A stretch of 64,000 nt of DNA from Tetrahymena thermophila SB210 (Eukaryota > Ciliophora > Oligohymenophorea > Hymenostomatida > Tetrahymenidae), in the NCBI RefSeq assembly GCF_000189635.1, contig NW_002476507.1, forward strand, positions 124,001 through 188,000, read 5' to 3'. The notes under the pieces are model-generated. The model was not told the origin of the DNA and made no database searches. It worked only from the letters and a program-made list of their open reading frames with translations. Positions within the stretch are counted from its first letter, which is position 1, and the number at the start of each line of letters is the position of its first letter. This document shows, one piece after another, positions 10,901 to 22,808 of the stretch. A program made the translations under genes and the position numbers.

Positions 10901-13749
10901 GAAGTCTCTTAAGTGTTAACACTTTTAGAATTCATATAATTATCTAAAGAACTAACTTATTGACTATTTATATCATCTCCTTTATTCTCTAAGTTAGAAT
11001 TAAGCTCATGTTGTACTTATCCTTTTTATTTTTCTTCTTATTTCTATTAAAGTGCTGGCAATCTGCTACTTTCTTGATTTATATTAGCTTCCTTTTAAGA
11101 AAGGACTTGATTATTAATATTTTTAGAAGTTTGAGCATTTTATTAATTATAATGATTATCTAATTTGCTTAATTCTATTTCTATGTTTTATTGCTATACG
11201 TTTGGAAGTTCTTATTTGTCTTATGCCTTTTTTTTTTTATGAATAGTATCATTAGCATTATTATTTAGATTATAAATAGGCTATGATTGACTTAGTGAAG
11301 TTAACTAAATATTGGATGTTTCGTGTGTTATTGAAATTTCAGGATTAGTTGCCAAAGCCTTATTTTCAGGGTATTTTAGCTTAGTTTAAATTGGTTTTTA
11401 TTCTTAAATTTCTACCTCTAAATTACCTTATTCTAATTATGAGATCTATTGTTTTATTTAATCTTAAAAAGACCCAGTGTTTGGTTCATATTCTCTAATG
11501 ATGCTAAATTAATCATTGAACTCTTTTTTAAAATCGCTTCCCTTATAGCTTATAAATAGACTCTCAGTAAATTATCTATTATTTAAAGTCTCTTTTAACT
11601 CATTAATTTATTATGTCTGAAGGTTTGTCCTGTCAAAATTTAATTCATAAATTTAGCAGTATGTGTTATTGACTAAAGCATGACTCAAGAACTTAAATTA
11701 TTCTTAATTGAATTAAACATCTTCAAAGCTACAAACAAAATGTTAGATGATATTATTTTCAGTAAATGCATTCAAAATGCTCTCAAACACATTATCATTT
11801 TGTTTTTAAAAATTTTCTTATGAAACTTTTAGAGAAACTTTTATGATATTTTTATTATGTTTCAAAATAGCACAAGCTATTAAATAATCTCTTTCATATA
11901 TATTTATCACACCACTAGAATCATTTTCCTTATAATTGGCTTATTTGATAGGTTCTTTATTAAAAATCTCAGGCAACATCTAAAAACATTATTTTTTATC
12001 AGGTAAATTGTTAACTTTAATTCTATTTATAAAGTTGTCTACTAAAATTGCATGGTCTTAACTTTCCCTTTTTACATTTTTAAATCAAATTCATAAAATT
12101 ATTTAATTATTTTTCGTTATTGATTTGCTAAAAAAAATTTATTTTATAATGTGTCTTTAATTATAACAAAAGATTAAAATTAAAAAAAATCATCATAATT
12201 ATAATAATTTAAAGAAGTTTACATTTAATTTATAGCAGTTTCTCCGTAATAACTTAATAAGGCTTACTTTATCATATTAATGCTATCATTGTGACTATTA
12301 ACATAAGTGATAAATTTATCATTTATTATGGATTGAGATTCTGAATCTAATAATCTTAACTAGTTAAGCATAAGAAGTTAATCTTATGGACTAACAATAT
12401 TATTGGTAAGTTCTGTAAATTTTATATTTAGCTTAGAAGAGTCAGTAAAGAATTTATAGATTTACTAATTTTTTTTTTCAAAAAATAAAATAATTAATTT
12501 AATGATATTTTGTAGTGATTACTTACTTGATATTCTTTAATGTAACTATCAAATAATTAGAATTTTTATTGAATACTTCCCTTGTCAATGCTGTATAGAG
12601 AATTATCTGCCTTTGGAAATAAAATAACATTTATTCTTTCAATTAGTTCATCATATACATATTTATTATTTTTTATTTTGTTTAAATATTAATAAATGCT
12701 TTCATTATTTAGTTCAGTCAAAGGCTCTTTTAATTCACCATATACTATCAAAATAGCTTATATAATTACTAAAATCAAAGACTTGAGACTACTATCAAAA
12801 AATTATTGTTGAGTGTAGCTTCCTCCCTTTTAATATTATTCAAAAATAAAAGCTTTTTTATTTGGAAGGTAATAAGTTTTTTTTCTGCTATCTATTTCTA
12901 TTGCGGTTGCATAACTTAAAAATTCCCATTTACCTTCAGTAGTCAAAATAATATTTTAAAAAGAGATATCAGTCTAAAATATCTAAACTTTATTTACTAG
13001 CAAATCAATTTTTTTTAACATTTTTTTAAACATAACTTCTAGCATGTAAGTAAAATTTTTTTTGAAGTCATTTTTTTCAGTGACCTTTATTTTTGATAAC
13101 ACTTCCAGCAAATTTTAGCTAACCTATTCCACTGTTATTTCGCTTTTCTATGGATTATAACTATAAATTTTTAAACAGTGCTATTTAAAATCTTATCTAT
13201 TTATATTAGAAATAAGCTCTACCATAGATATATGATTCTTGTATTGCTCAAAAGTTTTAAACTAAATACATGATTTTGGAATTAGTGGGTATTTCAGCCA
13301 AAATTAATCCCTTCTAACTGAGCAGCAGTCATGCTTAAGCTCATTTTCCTTCATTTATAACAGTTAATAAATATTATTTGTTGCTATTATCTTCAATCTA
13401 TCAAAAAATTCTAATTTATTAATTTATAAGAATTGTAAAAGTATGATGGATTATAATTATTTATATGCCATTAATTTAAAAGCTGCATATGATTAAATAT
13501 TTACATTATCTTCGTTAAAAAAATTTGTAACATATATTGCTTCTTAATTTCAATTATATGTCGATTAAAACTAAATAGATATGAATACTTACTTTAGTTT
13601 TTTATTGGATCTCCAAGAAACTTCAATTCATCAGGAATAGTCTCGCTATAAACTTTATACTTATTACCTTACCTATCTGTAAATTGATAGTAATTATTAC
13701 CATAAATATCGATTGTTTGTATAAACCTATATAATAAAGAATTTGACAT
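7973..13749 (-). CDS. Kinase-like protein with a very long Gln/Asn/Ser-rich repeat tail
   Basis: Seven exons: 13749-13593, 13542-12527, 12464-12223, 12067-9384, 9328-8771, 8701-8056, 8009-7973; 5340 nt, 1779 residues, all phases close. The first ~400 residues look like a degenerate protein kinase: an N-lobe-like segment, then TDISFQNIIL with D244 and N249 at the positions of the catalytic-loop D..N, but no DFG (the aligned place reads KWEFLSYATAIEID), then YYLPN near the APE position and a hydrophobic SLKSLILVIIQAIL helix. This suggests a pseudokinase (inference). The rest, about 1300 residues, is Q/N/S/K/E-rich and probably disordered. It holds roughly 190-residue repeats sharing cores such as IKEEVSVTQET, NYAKEIVQQVQ and IKQDVSVSQD; the third copy is cut short near the C-terminus. 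The last exon codes only 12 residues. Neighbour genes give no hint of role. Confidence 0.68.
8056..9900 (-). repeat. Internal coding repeats in the tail of the kinase-like protein
   Basis: Three copies of one module, each containing ATTAAAGAAGAGGTTTCTGT or a close variant on the minus strand (near 9900, 9275 and 8635). The last two begin just after a splice acceptor with the same phase 1 and share the GAAATTTAAAAGAAGG-like exon start. Copies two and three thus look like exon-plus-intron duplications of the end of copy one. The third is truncated relative to the second. Confidence 0.7.
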
Positions 13750-14643
13750 TTTTTGTTTCTTTTAAAATTTTTATTCTATCTAATATCTTTACTCTTATTA
13801 AAATTCCTGCTCAAAAATGCTTTTTATCAACAAGAATTTATTTTGAAAGTATTATGCTTATGAAAACTATATCTTATATTCTAATATATGATCAATTATA
13901 AGATATTAAAATATATAATAAAAATTCATTTCAACAAATAAATTAAATTAATTTCTATACATATTCATTTGATTTTCATCTTCTTATTGTACTTTTCTCT
14001 TTATTATTATATTTCACTTTAATATGTAGAAAATATAAAATTTGTTATTAATTTGTCTTCCATTCATATAAATAAGATATTTATTATATTTGATAAATTT
14101 ATGAATTTTAAATTATTCCAAATTTTAGGAAACAAATTTTTTTTCTTCAGCTATTAATCTATAAAATCTTATCACCTTCTAAGATAGCTAAAAATACTTA
14201 TAAACTATTTTTTATTTTTTAAAAATACCATATTTAATTTTATGAAAACTCAATTTAGTAATTAATAAATTCAATTTTTTTACTTAAAAAGTGTTATTTT
14301 TTAAATCAAAATAGTTTTTTACTTAATTGCGAATAACAAAAATCTTAGTTATTTTTTTTTTAGAAAATAAATTTTAAAAGAGTTTTCCTCAACAACAGCT
14401 TAGTTTATCAATCAGTTTTTATATAATTTACTTCAATCTAATCATTTTAATTAATGGAATTATATTTTAAGAAGTTTTCCAATCCCTTTTTATTATAATA
14501 GCAATATAATTATAATATAATTTTTTTCTATATCAAATAATTTATTTGATGATGATTTTTATCAAATTTATTAAATTGTGGAAGATATTGATCAAAAATT
14601 ATAATTAATAATTTATTATTAATTATTTATAAAAAAAATACAA
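13750..14643. other. Divergent intergenic region
   Basis: Lies between two outward-pointing starts (kinase-like gene on minus, first DUF2804 gene on plus), so both promoters must be here. No TATA-like block can be told apart in such A/T-rich DNA. No ORF, RNA gene or repeat is supported. Confidence 0.5.
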
Positions 14644-15888
14644 ATGGGTCTTAGAACCAGGAAATTTTATAAGAGTTTATAAACAAATTTTAGCTTTGAA
14701 TGGATACTATTTGCATTAGTGTTTTTCTCTGTGAATTATATTATTACTAATGAACTAAACTTTGTACCTATCAGTTTAGATGAGTCTAAATACATCTAAA
14801 AGGAAGGTAAGCTTTTGAATACTAATGGTACGATTATAGAATATGGCATATCTAATTAGCCGTTAAAAGAACTTATTGAAGAAGATCTACGCACATTCTT
14901 AGGACTTAAGACACTTAATTTTTTGCGTTACAAAAAGTGGGATTAATTTGAAGCTGTTAATTAAGATGCATACATACTTGTAGATATTATTGATTTAGGA
15001 TATTTAACTTATGTGCAGGTTTTAGTTAAATTTTTTGAAAGTGATTAAATTATCAAGCTACATGATACTAAATATTATTACTTTTAATCAAATCAGTATT
15101 GTTTTGAAAATTTATCTAGTTCATCTATATTTTTCAAAGGATAGTATAGCTTTTAATCTTAATAAATTAAATTAAATATTTATTATGATTAAGAACAATA
15201 AGATGAAATCCAAAGTCTATAAATTACCTTCGAATCACTTTCAATTACTGGTAGTTTAAAGTTTTCAAAAAAAATGAATGAGTAGTAATAAGTAGCTATT
15301 AAACCTTTGACAAAACAAAAAAATAATTTTTTCTATCTTATTAAATCACTTTGTATGGAAGTTAAAGGTTAGTTGCAAATTGAAAATTAACACAATATAT
15401 TGCTCAACTTCAATAACACAAATTAAAGCATAGGAGGTAGAAATATAATAAGAGGAATTTTCAACTATGAAACTAATTGGTCTATTGCTACAGCAAAAGG
15501 TAAAATCTAGTAGAAAGATGAAAAGTTAATAAACTTTGCTATATCTATTGGCAGCTCAGATTCACGTGATTCACTTAAATTGCAAAATGTTGTATATTTA
15601 GATGGTGAAATAGAAGCTATAAATAGTATCAAAAGTGGTATATAATAATTTAATGATATGTCAATTCCTTGGATTTTAGCAACTGATAATTTGGCAATTC
15701 CTGGTAGCTTTAAAGTTGAATTTCATCCCTTATATACAAATCAGATATATGATGATTTGTACATAATTAAAATCAATGTAAAGTAACATTTAGGGTATTT
15801 TTCAGGATTTTATATTACAAAAAAAGGAGACATAATTACATTTGATAAACTCTACGGTGTTTACGAAATAAATAATTCCAGATGGTGA
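14644..15888 (+). CDS. DUF2804 family protein, copy 1
   Basis: Single exon, 414 residues, TGA at 15886-15888. A hydrophobic stretch at about 18-38 (WILFALVFFSVNYIIT) predicts a signal anchor. The DUF2804 layout follows: LLNTNGTIIEYGISNQPLKEL, then LRYKKWDQFEA (family R.K.W.YW.), a beta-rich body with YCFENLSS, CMEVKG and GGRNIIRGIFNY, and a C-terminal W. The middle block is eroded: where copy 2 reads FGMNLGNGIELPNSNTYED this copy reads INFAISIGSSDSRDSLKLQN. The biochemical function of DUF2804 is not established; these large beta-sandwich proteins resemble lipocalin/CrtC-like folds. It sits 690 bp upstream of a closer-to-consensus paralog in the same orientation. The divergence of conserved blocks suggests relaxed constraint or a changed role. 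Confidence 0.83.
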
Positions 15889-16577
15889 TAAATTTGCTAA
15901 TTATTAAAATAAGTCTATTTTTTTAATATAAAAATTAAAAATAAATTACTTAAAAAATTTAACTTCTACTAACTATAAAATTATATTTCATAAATACTAA
16001 TTTATATATAAAATAATTTATTGGGTGATTTATGTATCTATGATATAGTTAGTAATTACATTCAATTTTTTCATTTTATGTACTAAAATTAATTATTTCA
16101 AATACCATACAATTAAAATTTTTACTCTGAACATTAAAATAATAAATTTAACAGTAGATATTAATTAAAAAAATAAGATAATTTTGATAAGGCTAGGTTT
16201 TTTATATGATATAAATGAAGATTTAAAGTATTTATTTAATTTAAATATTTTTTAGATTAAAATAATAATTAATTTATTTAAATTATAAATATTTATTATA
16301 TTGCATTTTAACAAAATTAAAGAACCAATGATTATATTATATTTCTTATAATGACGTATATTACGTCCAAATTTATATGACCTATCTATTTATTATAATA
16401 AAAATACTAACCCTTGAAAAATATAGAAGCATTTTTATTTGTAAGTCATTAGATACGTTTTAATATCTTGATTTAAATTCTATTTACATCAGATAAACAT
16501 AAATAGTGTAATTAAATCATTTATTATTGCTAAATAAAAAATTTTAGTAAAAAAAAACAAACAGAAAGAGAAAGAAA
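15889..16577. other. Intergenic between the two DUF2804 genes
   Basis: A+T-rich spacer with the 3' end of copy 1 and the promoter of copy 2. A palindromic ATGACGTATATTACGT-like string lies near 16351-16368. No gene seen. Confidence 0.45.
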
Positions 16578-17795
16578 ATGTCAAAACAAAATCAAGCAAA
16601 AGGATAATCTATTTCTTTATCTAAGATCATATTACCTATGATTGTTGCTGGGGCTATCTTTGTATACCTGTAATAACCTACCCCAAATCCAGTTAATCTT
16701 AATGCAACTCATGATTTAGTTACAAAAAAAGGAGAACTATTAGATTCCACTGGCAAGCTAATAGAGTTTGGGTATGCTAAAAAACCAGTAAAAGAATTAA
16801 ATGAAGAAAATCTTAGACCTTTTTTAGGATTGAAGGCTCTTAGTAGATTGCGTTATAAAGGATGGGACTTTTTTGCAACAACAAATGAAGAAGCTTAAGT
16901 TCTAATAATATTAGCTAACATAGGATATGCATCATCTGTCTAAATTTAAATATTTTTGCATAAAACGAAAGAAGAATTAATCTTTAAAGAAGATATATAT
17001 AATCCTTTAAAATAAATAACTCTTCCTCGTACAAGCAACATATTTTAGGGATAGATTTCTTATAGCAGTCCTAGGGTTAGTATAAGCGTTTAATATGAGC
17101 CTGGAAAAGTTGTGAATAAAATCCATGTAAGATTTAACTCTACTTAATTTGAAGGTGATTTTACTATGAGCAAAGTTGTTGATAACGATGAGATAGTGAT
17201 GATAACTCCATTCAGTGAAGATCACAGAAATTTCTTTTATGATACTAAAACATATTGTATGGATGTTGAAGGAAAAGTTGAGTTCAAAAATTCTAAATTA
17301 ACCCCTTTGATATTTTCTCCTTCTACAACTTAAGGAGGAAGAGATATAGGCAGAGGAGTCTGGAATTATTTAACTCAGTGGTTTTGGGCACATGCAAAAG
17401 GATACATAACTGGTACTGATGGCATTAGAAAGACTTTTGGAATGAATTTAGGTAATGGAATTGAATTACCTAATTCTAATACATATGAAGATAGCATTTT
17501 TATTGATGGAAAAATGCATAAGCTGCATCCTGTTATCACCAACATTTATCCAAAAAAAAAAGATTTTTCAAAGACCTGGACTTTTATCACATAAAAGCAG
17601 GACGTTCCAGGCAGTTTAAATGCTTAATTTAGTCCCATGTATAAAAGTTCTAAGCATGAAAATAAATTTGTTATAGATATAAAATTTGAATAAATCTATG
17701 GTGTATTTTCAGGATTTTTTATTGATAACGATGGAAATAAAATTAATTTCTCCTAAATTTATGGATTTTGTGAACACCATAGAGCTAAGTGGTGA
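16578..17795 (+). CDS. DUF2804 family protein, copy 2
   Basis: Single exon, 405 residues, TGA at 17793-17795. The N-terminal hydrophobic helix SKIILPMIVAGAIFVYL (about 15-31) is a signal anchor or signal peptide. The family motifs are well kept: ELLDSTGKLIEFGYAKKPV, LRYKGWDFFA, YCMDVEGKVEF, GRGVWNYLTQWFWAHAKGY, FGMNLGN, TYEDSIFIDGKMHKL and the C-terminal YGFCEHHRAKW. This is the standard DUF2804 core at nearly full length. Enzymatic activity is unknown. Together with copy 1 it forms a tandem duplicate; the extracytoplasmic or lumenal location is inferred from the N-terminal helix only. Confidence 0.9.
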
Positions 17796-18005
17796 CAAAA
17801 AAAATAAATTATTTATATTATAATTTATGTTATATATACATTTGTTGTTTTAAAATCTTTTCACATATAAACTCTTTTGTAATAATTTATTAAATTAAAT
17901 TTTTAGTAGAAATTAATTAAAGATATTTTGGATAAGATTAATAAATTAAAAAATTAAAATTTTTTGTAAATTAATTAATTATTAATTATTTATATATTAT
18001 TAACT

Positions 18006-18995
18006 ATGAATTTGTAATCCTACCCTGAAGTAATTAAGAAATTTATCTAAAAATTAGAAGAGAAGAGTAAAAGCGATCATGAAAAAGTGATCCAACCTTC
18101 ATATCATTAATGGAGAATCAAAATTGGTGAAGAATGTGTCAATTATAATACATAACTTTAGATAAAATTTAAAATGAACTGCTAAAACGATGAGTTTAAA
18201 GTCTTGAATGAAAGATTTTTTTAAATATAATTTAAACTAAAAGAAACTTTAACAGAAGCATAAGTTAAAGAATAATATTCCAACTTTTAGAAATTAATTA
18301 AGTAAATTGTGACAGTAGCTTCCTTGATTGATAAAGAAATGAGAGACCTTTTTAAAGAATTTAAGCTTGAAGCATGCTAAGGAAAATCTTTCTTTGGCGT
18401 TATTATAAGATTACCATAAATCTATCAACAATATTGGATTTCTTTTTAAGATCACTTACTAAATTTTTTTGCAAATATTCAAAAAGAAGAAATAGTTTTA
18501 ATTAACCTTTAGAGCGATATTAGAATTAAGGATTTAGTTTCTTCAGAAGATCAATCATCAAACATTTTTTATCCTTTACTAAAGCATTCGTAGATTGAAA
18601 TATATTCTTTATTAAATAAAATTATAAGTGATGAGAATTAATTAATTATTTAGCAATTAACAAGTTAAAATTTAGAAGAATAAAAGTAAAATGATTTAAT
18701 TATGCTTTTATTAAACTTGATATAATCTGATGCAGAAATAAATCTAGATTCTTTTTAAGAAGATGAACTAGAATAATTAGGACTATTTTTATTTTAATTT
18801 TAACCAGTCAGCTTAAATTTCTAACCTGCAATTATACACAAAATAAAAGTCTTCATGAAAGAAGTCTTTTCTGATTAAATTAAAATTAATATGATAAACT
18901 CATAAACTATGTGCCAAATCAAGCTCAAAACAAAAGATAATTTATCTTAAATTTTAGACCTGTTTATAATGGCACCTTAATCGAAAAATCAGTGA
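18006..18995 (+). CDS. Hypothetical protein, unrecognised family
   Basis: Single exon, 329 residues, ATG at 18006 only 210 bp after the DUF2804 gene, TGA at 18993-18995. The frame is dense in TAA/TAG Gln codons with ordinary codon composition, so it is very likely a real gene. The protein is soluble-looking: no signal peptide, no membrane helix, mixed alpha/beta, with Cys scattered (EECVNYN, KMNCQND, LEACQGK, TMCQIK) and Leu/Ile-rich helices in the C-terminal half (LIMLLLNLIQSDAEINLDSF). I see no catalytic motif or known domain signature. Confidence 0.75.
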
Positions 18996-19204
18996 AAGAA
19001 GTTCTCTAATTAAATGATAAATCTTTTATTTATTAAAATAAATATTGTTTTGTTTTTGAATAACTTATTTCAATTCTTTATAAAATTAATTAAAATAACT
19101 TGCTTGGTTTCTTCTTTTTGAAAATTTCAAATTTTATTTGAAAAATTAATTTCATAAATACCAATTTTATTTTTCAATTTTTACACTTTGACTATATATT
19201 ATAA

Positions 19205-19231
19205 TTTCGAAAGATAAAATAACTTTCGAAA
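19205..19231. repeat. Perfect 9-bp inverted repeat (hairpin)
   Basis: TTTCGAAAG at 19205-19213 and its exact reverse complement CTTTCGAAA at 19223-19231, separated by 9 A/T bases. It contains C and G in a desert of A/T, so it is less likely to be chance than most palindromes here. Could be a 3'-end processing or terminator hairpin of the gene ending at 18995. Confidence 0.5.
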
Positions 19232-19244
19232 AGTTAACTTATAT

Positions 19245-19500
19245 AGGTACTCTTCTATAAGGAGGGTTCAAAAATAGCTTATTTCCAAATTTTACTTACC
19301 TTATTGAAAAATAATTGTTTTACTAAAATTCATCCTTATTAAAAAGTAAAAATTTTACATTTTATAAATATAAAAACATAAAACATAAATTACAAACAGT
19401 ATTTAAATTACTATTAATCTTTTTAATAATAGTTATCTCAATACTCTCCTTCAAAGTCTTTATCTATATCTTTTTCTTAATATTATAATTTTAATAATAC

Positions 19501-19532
<32 letters not shown>

Positions 19533-19718
19533 TTTTATATTTGAAAATTGTAAGATATTTTTAAAAATACAATTATATTCATAGTTTTTGATATGTTTTA
19601 CTTAAAAATATGAAAAAAATTCATGAAGATAAATGAAGTACTTTTTAAAAATGAAAAATATTTTTATTTTGAAAATTTTTCCTCTTTATACCAAAGCTAT
19701 CCTTATAGGCGAGTACCT
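19245..19718. repeat. 19-nt inverted repeat pair around the TTTA tract
   Basis: Plus strand 19245-19263 reads AGGTACTCTTCTATAAGGA. The reverse complement of 19700-19718 reads the same with two changes (AGGTACTCGCCTATAAGGA). The arms flank about 436 bp that hold the TTTA tract. Relatively G/C-rich for the region. No ORF between the arms. Confidence 0.5.
19502..19536. repeat. TTTA tetranucleotide microsatellite
   Basis: About eight uninterrupted TTTA units. Simple slippage repeat in noncoding DNA; no function implied. Confidence 0.85.
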
Positions 19719-20152
19719 ACTGTATTATTTTAATTATTAATAAATTTTTGATAACAAAATTTGATTATCAGAAATGTTAAAATTAATGAAAAAATAATTT
19801 AAATTTGATTAATAATATGATTATTTATGAAATCAAAATATAAACTAAATATTTATTTCAATAAAAAATCATAATTTATTATAAATATACATTTTTAAAC
19901 TAATTAATTAAAATTAACTAAAAATTAAAAAAAATAGCAAAGAAAAATATTTATTATAATGAATATTTAAAGATAATTTATTCTGAACTTATGCTTTTAT
20001 CTACTGATGAATATTAATATATTTTGTAGCAGTATAAAAAAGATTAAAACAATAAATTAGAATTAAAAGAAATTAATTCCTTTTTATAATTTTAATAATT
20101 TAAATATATTTTCTATTTTTATAGAATTTAAATAAATTTTATTTGAAAGATT

Positions 20153-22808
20153 TCACTCTAATTTCTAATATTCAGATGGATTATTTTGGTTGCGTTGTTA
20201 CGAACCTTCATTTTATCTTGAAGATGCAGTTTAACCACCACCAATCATGATCCCTCTACCTTAATAAAATCCACTACTTGGGTTGATAGAATTACTTTAA
20301 ATATTATCAGATGCTCTTTCTTCTCTAGCTAATAAATGCTACTCTCTACTTCTATTTGGGTTATCTTCGCTAAAAAACTCTTCGGAATTGTTTTACAAGG
20401 CTTGATTACCTTGGTTATTTGCTTACTATCTTTAATTACTTAAGTTATTATTTTACATTTCTATATCCTATACAGGCTATCCATCTTAATTGTTTGCTTA
20501 GTTTTAATTTTCAACATTACCTGCTTAGTCGTTTTAATTTGCATTATTGTTTTAATTATTGTTAGCGTTTTATTGTAAGTCCATTAACATTCCTAAATCA
20601 TTATTATTTCCTCTTTCTGCATTATCTAAAGTTTAATTCAAGAGAATGTAGTTGCTATCCACTAGAGACAATTGAGCTTAAGTGAAGTGTTCTCTTCCAT
20701 ACATTGGATAAAACATTGTCCAAAGCTAAGGTAAGTCATAATACCAGCCTAAATTGAAAATAGGGAAATATAATACGCGGGGACGATGGGTGGATGGAGT
20801 ATAATGGTATGATTCATTCCATGAAACTGCAGGTATTTCAAATTCTTCTAAGATATAACAGAAAAATGCCAGAATAAAGAAAATAATTGTATTTAGTAAA
20901 GAGCTGTAGTATCCATAAATTGTATTTTATGTATAAAAGAGAAAGGTAGACATCAGAAGTATTGATACTCTAGGAAACCATTTTAAGCTGCTTCTAGTTC
21001 TAACAAAAAGCATAATTAGTAATTCAAGTACAGCTAGTAAAGCTAAAAAATTTTCATCTAAACCTTTAGGGATGCTCTTGTGAAATAAAATTAGCGAACC
21101 TATAAAAAGAGCTGATAAATAAACAAAATAAATAACCAGCATCATTTTCATAAACGATTTAACAAGCTCATCTGACTTTTATCCTCTTAAAGCGTGTAAA
21201 TACAAGCCTATATAGGGAAAAGTCTAAATCAATGTCATTATGTTAATGTCTTAACTACCTAAACACTTAACACAGTACACTATAAAATTTATTTAAATTA
21301 TTTCATTAGTAAGCATTATTTGTATTAAATTTAAAAATGAATAAATAAATAAAATTATTACTAATCAAAAGAATAAAGATAGGAGAACATATTATACTAA
21401 TCTTAATATACAAAGAGGAGACAGCTGAAGTGTAAAATAGTCCAAGATTTATTCTAATAAAAGAGTAAAAGTAGTTGAGGGCATAGTCCTAGCTATATGA
21501 AATAATCTGTGCAACAGTCCAGGACCAAGATTCATCAGTAAGAATATTCTTTATGTGTATGTCTTAATACCTAAATAATAAATATTGAATATTATTTTTA
21601 TAAATAAAGTAGAAATATAGAAATATTAGCTATAAAAATAGTATTGAATGTTAGCAAAATTAATTTAAAGCTTGAAGAACTTACTTGAAATTTGTAATTA
21701 TTTCGTTAATAACGATAGGCTCTACACCTAGAATGTAATAGACTACTTTTTCAGAAAAGGAATTAGAGGCATAACAAGTGGGTTCAATATACATTACAGC
21801 AGTTGTTATATTTCTGACAGCTCTAATTTTATATTTAAAAATTAACAAATTAATTGATTAAATAAATATTCTAATATTTTCTTCTTTCATAAAAACAATA
21901 TTTTTGTATTACCTTAATTCTTTAGGATAGTAAAGTGTTTAAGAAATAGCTGATTATTCCACTTACAGTTTTGGTTGTTCTGTGCAATGGCTTTTCAGTT
22001 GTTTTCTTTTAGAAAAAATGTAAGAAGGGAGTTATTCGCTTAGATCAGCCTTATCAGTCATATTATTATTTTATGTATTGTTGTTTTACTTGTTATTTAT
22101 ATTTGAATTGCCACTATTTTGATCTGTTGCGTTTTTATTTGGATTTTAATTATTTTCATCAACTGCTGCATTTTCCCTATCTCCTTAAACTTGAGAATCA
22201 TAGAAAGTATAATTATATAGACTCATGGGCTCAGGCTATAGTGTTTTATCATAATTACAAATATTTATGAAAATAACTGTGTCATTTGCAAGATATCCTC
22301 CTTCTTTATTTAAAAAATGATTCAATTAATAGCAAATAATAAAGCTTTTATAAATATTAATTGATTTTTTTAAAATAAAAAACAAAGTAGCCCATATTTA
22401 TTTTATACAAATTAGCCTTTTTATTTTCATTTATAATAATGACTTTTTATTTATTATTAAGGGTTAAAAACACTTACCTAAATACTTATCTCTAAAACCA
22501 TTATATGCTTTTCCGACACATCCCTCAACATTTCTGTGAACTGAATTTGCATAAAAGAAAACGCTAATCATTATAAGACCTAATATTAAGTCATATAAAA
22601 ATATATTAAAAAAAAGTTAAGTAGAAAACAATTTGAAAAATATGATTATTTGTTTGATTAATTAATTCTATAAAAAGGAGAATATATAAAGGTAAAAATG
22701 TTTACCAAGCACTGTAAAAGTAATTTTAACAATCTTGACCATCTATTAAATGTGATCCTGAGATAAAAGTCTCTCATGTATCCTAAAAAGCGCTTTCTCT
22801 AATTCCAT
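20153..22808 (-). CDS. Membralin (ER membrane protein, ERAD)
   Basis: Six exons: 22808-22706, 22579-22478, 22303-21913, 21822-21685, 21570-21398, 21360-20153; 2115 nt, 704 residues, phases all close; TGA at 20155-20153. First membrane helix VKITFTVLGLIMISVFFYAN (about 23-43), then NVEGCVGKAYNGFRDKYLEG, matching membralin INCLEHVRDKW..EG. A lumenal insert is N/Q-rich (about 105-140). The membralin signature ITTAVMYIEPTCYASNSFSE and VVYYILGVEPIVINEII aligns with human TLDPTRDQCFGDRFS...LGYDDILMSSV. A cluster of hydrophobic helices follows (YIKIIIILFIYSFLNLIQIM, FMKMMLVIYFVYLSALFIGS, VLELLIMLFVRTRSSLKWFP, FFILAFFCYILEEFEIPA). The tail from about 510 is N/Q-rich. Membralin acts in the ER membrane in degradation of membrane proteins. 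The start (MELEKALFRIHERLL) was chosen because its frame continues into the conserved helix. Confidence 0.86.

Larger units (their letters stand above)
18996..20152. other. Convergent intergenic region with inverted repeats and a TTTA tract
   Basis: Between the 3' end of the 18006 gene and the 3' end of membralin. Contains a perfect hairpin (19205-19231), a TTTA microsatellite (19502-19536) and a 19-nt inverted repeat pair (19245-19263 with 19700-19718). No coding frame is supported. Confidence 0.55.

Noticed and set aside
17007..17225. Minus-strand open frame of 72 residues
   Set aside because: Antisense to conserved DUF2804 coding sequence.
22073..22270. Plus-strand open frame of 65 residues rich in Tyr/His/Phe
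   Set aside because: It is the complement of membralin exon 3, whose minus-strand frame matches the family and splices in phase.
22705..22777. Alternative membralin start at MRDFYLRITF with a 37-nt intron
   Set aside because: The frame starting MELEKALFRI splices into FTVLGLIMISVFFYAN and FRDKYLEGG with correct phase and better matches the family's first helix.
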